DNA of 44,211 nucleotides from an uncultured Pelagibacteraceae bacterium (GTDB lineage: Bacteria > Pseudomonadota > Alphaproteobacteria > Pelagibacterales > Pelagibacteraceae), in NCBI GenBank assembly GCA_902566775.1, contig CACFKF010000008.1, positions 1 to 44,211 on the forward strand. Direction: 5' to 3'. The stretch's first letter is position 1, and each line of letters opens with the position of its first letter. Positions 39,482 through 44,211 of the stretch are shown here, in pieces. The notes under the pieces are model-generated. The model worked only from the letters and a program-made list of their open reading frames with translations, made no database searches and was not told the DNA's origin. The position numbers were made by a program, and so were the translations under genes.

Positions 39482-41860
39482 CTAAGCAGCCTCGGCTTTT
39501 GATTTTTTATTTTCTTTGCACGCTTTCCAAACCTTTTCGGCAGTTGCTGGCAATGATATTTCTCGTCCTCCGAGCGCATTGATTACAGCATTCATAACCG
39601 TTGGTGTTGCTGCTATAGTTCCTGCTTCGCCACATCCTTTAACTCCTAGTGGATTTGTTGTTGCTTTAGTGCAAGTATATCCAATATTAAATTCTGGAAA
39701 GTTATCAGCTCTTGGCATTGTATAATCCATATAAGAAGCTGTAATAAGTTGCCCAGTTTGATCGTATTGAGCATTTTCGTACAATGCTTGCCCTATTCCT
39801 TGTGCTAGTCCACCATGAACTTGTCCTTCAACAATTAAAGGATTTACTATTGTTCCAAAATCATCAACTGCTGTATATTTATCGAGTTTGACTTCTCCTG
39901 TTTCGGGATCAATTTCTACTTCACAAATATGTGACCCTGCAGGAAATGAGAAATTTGCTGGATCAAAAAATGAGGACTCTACCAGGCCTGGTTCTTCACC
40001 TTCTGGTAACGGTGATTTAACCTCATCTCTTACTCCTGGTAAATAGCTTGCAAAAGCAACTTCGCCTATCGTTTTCTTTTTATTTGATTTTGATACTACA
40101 AACTCTCCATCTTTAAATTCAACATCTTCCTCACTAGCTTCTAACATTTTTGCTGCAATTTTTTTGCCTTTAGTAACTATTTTTTTACATGCGTTAACTA
40201 TAGCTATTCCTCCTACCGCTAATGATCTTGAGCCATATGTTCCCATGCCGAAAGTTCCTTTGTCTGTATCACCATGAACAACATCTATATTCTCAATAGG
40301 TACGCCTAATTCATCAGCAGCAATTTGTGCAAATGTTGTTTCGTGACTTTGTCCATGACTATGAGAACCTGTATAAACCGTAACTTGTCCTGTTGGATTA
40401 AATCTAACTTCGGCAGATTCCCACAAACCAACTCCACACCCCAACATCATAACAACTGGGGATGGAGCAATACCACATGCTTCAAAATAAGTTGTAACAC
40501 CTATACCTCTAAGTTTTCCTTTAGATTCAGATTCTTTTTTTCTAGTTGCAAAACCATCGTAATCCGACATTTCTTTTGCTTTATTCAAACCACCTACATA
40601 ATCACCAGAATCTACTTGATGGACTAAAGTTTGTTTAAATGGAAACTCTGTAGGAAAGTTTTTCATTCTAATTTCAATTGGATCCATTCCTAATTCTATT
40701 GCTGCTTTATCAACTATTCTTTCAATAGTATAAGTAGCTTCTGGTCTTCCCGCTCCTCTGTAAGCATCTACAGGTGCTGTATTAGTATATACTGCCTTAA
40801 CATTTGTATATGCAGCTGGCATTACATAAACGCCTGTTGCACATGGACCAAAAAGGTATGTAGGTGTTACTGTACCAAAAACTCTTGCGTAAGCTCCTAA
40901 ATTTGCAATAGTTTCGTTTTTAAATCCTAAAAATTTTCCATCATTTGTAACTGCTAATTCTGCGTGTGTAATATGATCTCTTCCATGAGTGTCTGTTAAA
41001 AAAGATTCTGTTCTTTCTGCAACCCATTTGATAGGTCTTTCAATTTTTTTTGCTGCCCAACTACAAACTATCTCTTCGTTATAAAGGTTAATTTTTGAAC
41101 CAAAACCACCACCAACATCAGGAGCAACTACTCTCAATTTATTTTCTGGAGTTACTCCGCCAAAAGCAGACATTATCAGTCTTGATAAATGAGGATTTTG
41201 ACTGGTTGTATAACAAGTAATTTCTTCTGATGCAGTGTTATAATCTACAACGCATGCTCTTGGTTCCATTGCATTTGGAATAAGCCGGTTATTTGTAATA
41301 TCAAGCTTAATAATTTTGTCAGCTTTATCAAAAGCTTCTTTAACTTTTTGTCTATCACCAAGCAACCAGTCATAACACATATTTTTATCAATGCCTTCAT
41401 GAATAGTTTCGCTTTTCATTGTATCTGCCAAGCTAGTAACAGCTTTTAAAATTTTATAATCTACTTTGACCAGTTCTGCTGCTGCCTTGGCTTCATCTAA
41501 AGTTTCAGCAAAAACTACTGCTATTGGATCTCCAACAAAATTTACATTGTCTTTCGCTAATGGTGGGTTTGCTGGGCATTTCATTTCAGAGCCATCTTCG
41601 CTTCTGATAGCCCAACCAGCTATTAATCCTCCAATTTTATCTTTAGCAATATGTTCTCCAGTTAGTATATCTACAACACCTGGAGCTTTTGAAGCTTTAG
41701 AGGTATCAATTTTTTTAATTTTAGCTCTAGCATGTGGAGATCTTATGAATATAGCGTATGTTTGGTTTACTATGTTTATGTCTGAAGTATATCTGCCTTT
41801 GCCAGTTAAAAATCTTTTATCTTCTTTTCTCTCTACTCTTGATCCTACTAAACTAGCCAT
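39482..41860 (-). CDS. coxL: Form II CoxL-type molybdenum hydroxylase large subunit
   Basis: A 792-residue molybdenum-binding subunit of the CO dehydrogenase/xanthine oxidase family. The active-site loop reads DAYRGAGR (365-372), the form II signature; true aerobic CO dehydrogenase (form I) has AYxCSFR, with the cysteine that binds copper. The catalytic base is Glu745 in GVKGCGEAGT, and GGGFGSK (250-256) and GSHSHGQSHETTF (498-510) bind the cofactor. Form II enzymes have uncertain substrates and may oxidise aldehydes, purines or other heterocycles instead of CO. The gene is in the order coxS-coxL-coxM on the minus strand. An AGGAG site lies about ten bases before ATG 41860. Confidence 0.93.
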   Translation of the reverse strand: MASLVGSRVERKEDKRFLTGKGRYTSDINIVNQTYAIFIRSPHARAKIKKIDTSKASKAPGVVDILTGEHIAKDKIGGLIAGWAIRSEDGSEMKCPANPPLAKDNVNFVGDPIAVVFAETLDEAKAAAELVKVDYKILKAVTSLADTMKSETIHEGIDKNMCYDWLLGDRQKVKEAFDKADKIIKLDITNNRLIPNAMEPRACVVDYNTASEEITCYTTSQNPHLSRLIMSAFGGVTPENKLRVVAPDVGGGFGSKINLYNEEIVCSWAAKKIERPIKWVAERTESFLTDTHGRDHITHAELAVTNDGKFLGFKNETIANLGAYARVFGTVTPTYLFGPCATGVYVMPAAYTNVKAVYTNTAPVDAYRGAGRPEATYTIERIVDKAAIELGMDPIEIRMKNFPTEFPFKQTLVHQVDSGDYVGGLNKAKEMSDYDGFATRKKESESKGKLRGIGVTTYFEACGIAPSPVVMMLGCGVGLWESAEVRFNPTGQVTVYTGSHSHGQSHETTFAQIAADELGVPIENIDVVHGDTDKGTFGMGTYGSRSLAVGGIAIVNACKKIVTKGKKIAAKMLEASEEDVEFKDGEFVVSKSNKKKTIGEVAFASYLPGVRDEVKSPLPEGEEPGLVESSFFDPANFSFPAGSHICEVEIDPETGEVKLDKYTAVDDFGTIVNPLIVEGQVHGGLAQGIGQALYENAQYDQTGQLITASYMDYTMPRADNFPEFNIGYTCTKATTNPLGVKGCGEAGTIAATPTVMNAVINALGGREISLPATAEKVWKACKENKKSKAEAA

Positions 41861-41872
41861 AAAAAATTTCTC

Positions 41873-42340
41873 CTAACTCTTCATTTTTGAAGCAGCCTCT
41901 TTAACTGCTGCAACAATATTTTGATATCCTGTACATCTACAAATGTTACCTTCAAGCCAATCTCTTATTTCTGTGTCACTTGGGTTTTTTTTACTTTTTA
42001 ATAAATCAACTGCACTCATAATCATTCCGGGAGTGCAAAAACCACATTGCAAGCCATGAGTTTTTTTAAATGCTTCTTGCATCGGGTGCATTTTGCCATT
42101 TTTTGCTAAACCTTCGATTGTTGTAATTTTTGATCCTTCTAAATCTGCTGCTAGGGCAGTGCAACTTTTAATAGATTTACCATCCACATGAACAACACAA
42201 GCGCCACATTGACTCGTGTCACATCCAATATGTGTTCCTGTTAAATTCAGTGTGTCCCTTAAAAATGATGATAGTGTAATATGATCGGGAATTTCTTTGG
42301 TAACTTTTTTTCCATTAATCTCTAAAGAGACTTTTTTCAT
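41873..42340 (-). CDS. coxS: Molybdenum hydroxylase [2Fe-2S] small subunit (CoxS-like)
   Basis: A 155-residue iron-sulfur subunit. The plant-ferredoxin-type cluster is held by Cys40, Cys45, Cys48 and Cys60 ([17 protein letters not shown]). The second cluster is held by Cys99, Cys102, Cys134 and Cys136 ([19 protein letters not shown]). It relays electrons from the molybdenum site in CoxL to FAD in CoxM. No Tat signal, so the enzyme is cytoplasmic. First gene of the operon; the 95 bases upstream hold a likely promoter and a palindrome. Confidence 0.95.
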   Translation of the reverse strand: MKKVSLEINGKKVTKEIPDHITLSSFLRDTLNLTGTHIGCDTSQCGACVVHVDGKSIKSCTALAADLEGSKITTIEGLAKNGKMHPMQEAFKKTHGLQCGFCTPGMIMSAVDLLKSKKNPSDTEIRDWLEGNICRCTGYQNIVAAVKEAASKMKS

Positions 42341-42376
42341 TAAGTTTACCCCCTGCTTAATAATTATTTAAATTAA

Positions 42377-42405
42377 AACATAATAAAATATTATGCACAA
42401 CTCAA
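42377..42405 (-). promoter_or_regulatory. Putative coxS promoter with palindromic operator-like spacer
   Basis: On the minus strand TTGAGT (42405-42400) and TATGTT (42382-42377) are 17 bases apart, 37 bases before the coxS ATG. CATAATA (42379-42385) and TATTATG (42389-42395) form a perfect palindrome of seven-base arms around AAA, lying mainly between the two boxes and overlapping the -10. That position suits a repressor or metal/molybdate sensor. The boxes match consensus only four of six each. Confidence 0.35.
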
Positions 42406-42435
42406 AAAAATGAAATGATTCTACTTATGCGCGAT

Positions 42436-43002
42436 TCAATTTAAAGTATATACTATAATTCCTACAATTATTAATACAGATGCAATAATTAACAAATTTT
42501 TTATTGATTTTTTTTCACGTGGAATTTTATGTTCAACTGGTTTTTCAATTTTGTCTATAGTTTGTTTGGTTGAAATTAATTCAGAAAATTTTCCAAAAAA
42601 AATATCAGCTAGTTTTTTTGCTGTCATATCAATTAATCGTGAACCTACTTGCGCAATTTTTCCTCCAACGTTAGCTTCAACACTATAGTTAAGTTTTGTT
42701 CCGTTTTCAAAGTCCTCTAAACTTACAATCGCTTCTCCATTTGCAAATCCTACAGGAGAATTTCCTGATCCTTGAATCTTATAACTGTTTGGTGGATTTA
42801 AATCTTTAAGTTCAATATCTCCGGTAAAAGTTGCATTAAATGGCCCAATTTTATTTGTGGCAGTAGCAGTAAATTCAGTTGCAGAATTTTTTTTAAATTC
42901 TTCGCACCCAGGAATAGCTTTTTTTAATATTTCAGGATCATTTAAAGCTTCCCAAACTTTTTGTTTTTCTAAATTAATTTGATATGATCCAGAAAGTTTC
43001 AT
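42436..43002 (-). CDS. coxG: CoxG-family SRPBCC protein with C-terminal membrane anchor
   Basis: A 188-residue protein. Residues 1-145 are the CoxG/SRPBCC domain (MKLSGSYQINLEKQKVWEALNDPEILKKAIPGCEEF, then FNATFTGDIELKDLNPPNSYKIQGSG and GEAIVSLEDFENGTKLNYSVEANVGGKIAQVGSRLID). A charged linker (PVEHKIPREKKSIKN) leads to a single membrane helix (LLIIASVLIIVGIIVYTL). In Oligotropha, CoxG anchors CO dehydrogenase to the cytoplasmic membrane, and the architecture here supports the same job for the form II enzyme. It lies upstream of coxS on the same strand with a 95-base gap. Confidence 0.9.
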   Translation of the reverse strand: MKLSGSYQINLEKQKVWEALNDPEILKKAIPGCEEFKKNSATEFTATATNKIGPFNATFTGDIELKDLNPPNSYKIQGSGNSPVGFANGEAIVSLEDFENGTKLNYSVEANVGGKIAQVGSRLIDMTAKKLADIFFGKFSELISTKQTIDKIEKPVEHKIPREKKSIKNLLIIASVLIIVGIIVYTLN

Positions 43003-43033
43003 AAATACTTACAAATATATATATTTAATTTAT

Positions 43034-43279
43034 ATGGATGATAATACAAAAAAAGAATTGCAATCTGCTGCTTTTGAAAGGTTAATAAACCATTTAAGAG
43101 AAAGAAAAGATGTACAAAATCTTGACTTAATGAATTTAGCAGGATTTTGTAGAAATTGCTTATCAAAATGGTATCGAGAAGAAGCTGAAAAAAAGGGTAT
43201 AGCGATTTCTGATCCAGATGCAAGAAAACATGTTTATGGCATGCCTTATTCTGAATGGAAAGAAAAATACCAAAAGTAG
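43034..43279 (+). CDS. DUF1244 family protein
   Basis: An 81-residue protein of the small DUF1244 family: AAFERLINHLRERKDVQNLDLMNLAGFCRNCLSKWYREEAEKKG followed by VYGMPYSEWKEKYQK. The motif GFCRNCLSKW contains a conserved CxxC. The family is common in Alphaproteobacteria and mostly helical; its function is unknown. It starts 31 bases from coxG in the opposite direction, and converges on moaB with six bases between stops. Confidence 0.9.
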   Translation: MDDNTKKELQSAAFERLINHLRERKDVQNLDLMNLAGFCRNCLSKWYREEAEKKGIAISDPDARKHVYGMPYSEWKEKYQK

Positions 43280-43285
43280 CTATTT

Positions 43286-43786
43286 TTATTTTTCTTTTAG
43301 TCTTGGAAAGAGTTCTACAAAATTACACGGCTTGTGATTGATATTTAATTGAAATTTTAAAATTTTATCCCAAGCATCCGTAACACCACCGGAAGAACCT
43401 GGTAGTGCAAAAATATATTTACCTTTAGCCAATACTGCACAGGCCCTAGACTGAATTGAAGATGTGCCAACCGTTCCAAGACTGATAAATCTAAATATTT
43501 CTCCAAAACCTGGAATATGTTTGTCGGCAATTTCATCTATTGCTTCCGGAGTTATATCTCTACCAGTTAATCCAGTTCCTCCAGTAGTTATAATCACATC
43601 AATGTTTTTGCTTTTTAACCAATTATTTAAAAATTTTTTAACATCTTTTTTGTTATCTTTGCAGATTTTTCTATCTACTAAATTATGATTTGCTTCAGAT
43701 ATTTTTTTAACCAAAATAGCTCCTGATTTATCAGTTTTTAAAGTTCTTGTGTCAGTAACAGTTAAAAGTGCTATATTTACTTTCAT
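43286..43786 (-). CDS. moaB: Molybdenum cofactor biosynthesis protein MoaB
   Basis: A 166-residue MoaB/MogA-family protein, adenylating molybdopterin before molybdate insertion. VNIALLTVTDTRTLKTDKSG (residues 3-22), VIITTGGTGLTGRDITPEAIDEI near 60-85 and YIFALPGSSGGVTDAWDKIL near 130-150 are the conserved motifs, with the MoaB-type TVTDTR start. No MogA or MoeA is in the window, so molybdate insertion must be completed by a gene elsewhere. Stands alone on the minus strand, near but separate from the coxSLM cluster. Confidence 0.92.
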   Translation of the reverse strand: MKVNIALLTVTDTRTLKTDKSGAILVKKISEANHNLVDRKICKDNKKDVKKFLNNWLKSKNIDVIITTGGTGLTGRDITPEAIDEIADKHIPGFGEIFRFISLGTVGTSSIQSRACAVLAKGKYIFALPGSSGGVTDAWDKILKFQLNINHKPCNFVELFPRLKEK

Positions 43787-43830
43787 AAAATTAAATTAAT
43801 AAATATAAATTATATTACCAAATCTATTTT

Positions 43831-44211
43831 ATGGATATAAATTATTTTAATTCAACAAGAATTCTTGATGGAGGTATGGGCCAAGAATTGCTTAATAAAG
43901 GATTAAAACCAAAAGGCACATTATGGTCTGCACATGCATTGATTGATGAAAATTGCCATCAATTAGTTATTGATGCTCATTTAGATTTTATAAATGCTGG
44001 AGCTGAAGTAATAGTTACTTCAACATTTACCGCTAGAAGAAATAGATTAATACAGAACGATTGTGAAAAATATTTTGAAAAAATAAATATTAAAGCAATA
44101 GAACTGGCTCAAAAAGCAAGAGATATATCAAAAAAAAATGTTTTAATTGCAGGTGGTTTACCCAATCAAAAACAAACCTACACAGCTGATTTAGGAAAAG
44201 ACCTAAATACA
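43831..44211 (+). CDS. Homocysteine S-methyltransferase family protein, N-terminal part (cut by window edge)
   Basis: Open frame of 127 codons from ATG 43831 to the right edge. The translation begins with RILDGGMGQELLNKG, then LWSAHALIDE, VIDAHLDFINAGAEVIVTSTFTARRNRL and LIAGGLPNQKQTY. This is the barrel start of homocysteine S-methyltransferases (Pfam S-methyl_trans), which include betaine- and S-methylmethionine-dependent forms. The zinc-binding GC...CC region would lie beyond the edge. With a dimethylglycine dehydrogenase-like protein in the same window, a betaine-homocysteine role is attractive but unproven. The upstream 44 bases show no recognisable SAM riboswitch. Confidence 0.85.
   Translation, partial: MDINYFNSTRILDGGMGQELLNKGLKPKGTLWSAHALIDENCHQLVIDAHLDFINAGAEVIVTSTFTARRNRLIQNDCEKYFEKINIKAIELAQKARDISKKNVLIAGGLPNQKQTYTADLGKDLNT

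Noticed and set aside
39475-39579. In-frame 35-residue extension of coxM
   Set aside because: It reads through coxL in another frame, is very basic and unconserved, and the ATG at 39474 has a perfect AGGAGG site.
39482-41860. Calling the enzyme a CO dehydrogenase
   Set aside because: The active-site loop is AYRGAGR (form II), not the Cys-containing form I AYxCSFR; CO oxidation cannot be claimed.
43787-43830. SAM-type riboswitch before the homocysteine methyltransferase gene
   Set aside because: Only 44 A/T-rich bases without the conserved paired elements.

Overview
This looks like chromosomal DNA of a streamlined, very AT-rich marine alphaproteobacterium, most likely of the SAR11/Pelagibacterales type. 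I infer this from the extreme A/T bias, intergenic gaps that are almost all under 100 bases (the largest is about 220), many stop/start overlaps of the TAATG type, lysine/isoleucine/asparagine-rich proteins, and gene content built around dissolved organic matter: ABC importers, methylated-amine enzymes and a form II CoxL-type molybdenum hydroxylase. I see no rRNA, tRNA, CRISPR array, transposase or phage gene, and no transcription factor of any family in 44 kb.

Layout. (1) 1-4368: the 5' end of a methyltransferase and a 1-Cys peroxiredoxin on the minus strand, then on the plus strand an ETHE1-type persulfide dioxygenase, a tiny 12-cysteine metallothionein-like protein (1690-1809), CysE, CysK and a 3-hydroxyisobutyrate-type dehydrogenase: a sulfur/thiol block. 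(2) 4453-6090: a tight operon of five very small genes (unknown 96 aa protein, DUF1330, SnoaL-like, VOC, SMR-like membrane protein) in which the SMR member lacks the family's essential Glu14. (3) 6087-12892 (minus): DUF952, sulfotransferase, AhpD-like protein and a complete peptide-type ABC importer with a fused double ATPase. (4) 12994-19619: HisN-like phosphatase, then a plus-strand methylated-amine group (dimethylglycine/sarcosine dehydrogenase-GcvT fusion, DmdA-like GcvT paralogue, EamA permease, gamma-butyrobetaine hydroxylase-like oxygenase).

(5) 19602-29558 (minus): a sugar operon holding a CUT1 ABC importer plus all enzymes of a non-phosphorylative oxidative route: sugar 1-dehydrogenase, SMP-30 lactonase, IlvD/Edd dehydratase, 2-keto-3-deoxy-aldonate dehydrogenase and FAH-family diketo-acid hydrolase, expected to end in pyruvate plus a hydroxy acid. 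CcdA is attached at its 3' end. (6) 29779-33320 (minus): ROK sugar kinase without its zinc motif, SDR, glyoxalase-like protein and aldehyde dehydrogenase. (7) 33415-34605: a GYD-domain protein with a strong-looking promoter, and a PhyH-type oxygenase. (8) 34650-43786: a molybdenum island: moaA-moaC-moaD-moaE on plus, then on minus a MobA/MocA-like nucleotidyltransferase, a split XdhC with a 44-residue membrane protein between its halves, the form II hydroxylase subunits coxM-coxL-coxS, coxG, and a separate moaB. (9) The right edge cuts into a homocysteine S-methyltransferase gene.

Strongest candidates for undescribed biology: the Cys-rich miniprotein in the sulfur block, the five-gene mini-operon with an E14-less SMR protein, and the small membrane protein coupled to the split XdhC. 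A weaker theme is loss of cysteine zinc sites in two otherwise recognisable enzymes (ROK kinase and gamma-butyrobetaine hydroxylase-like). All functional calls come from reading translated sequence and remembered family motifs; no search was run.
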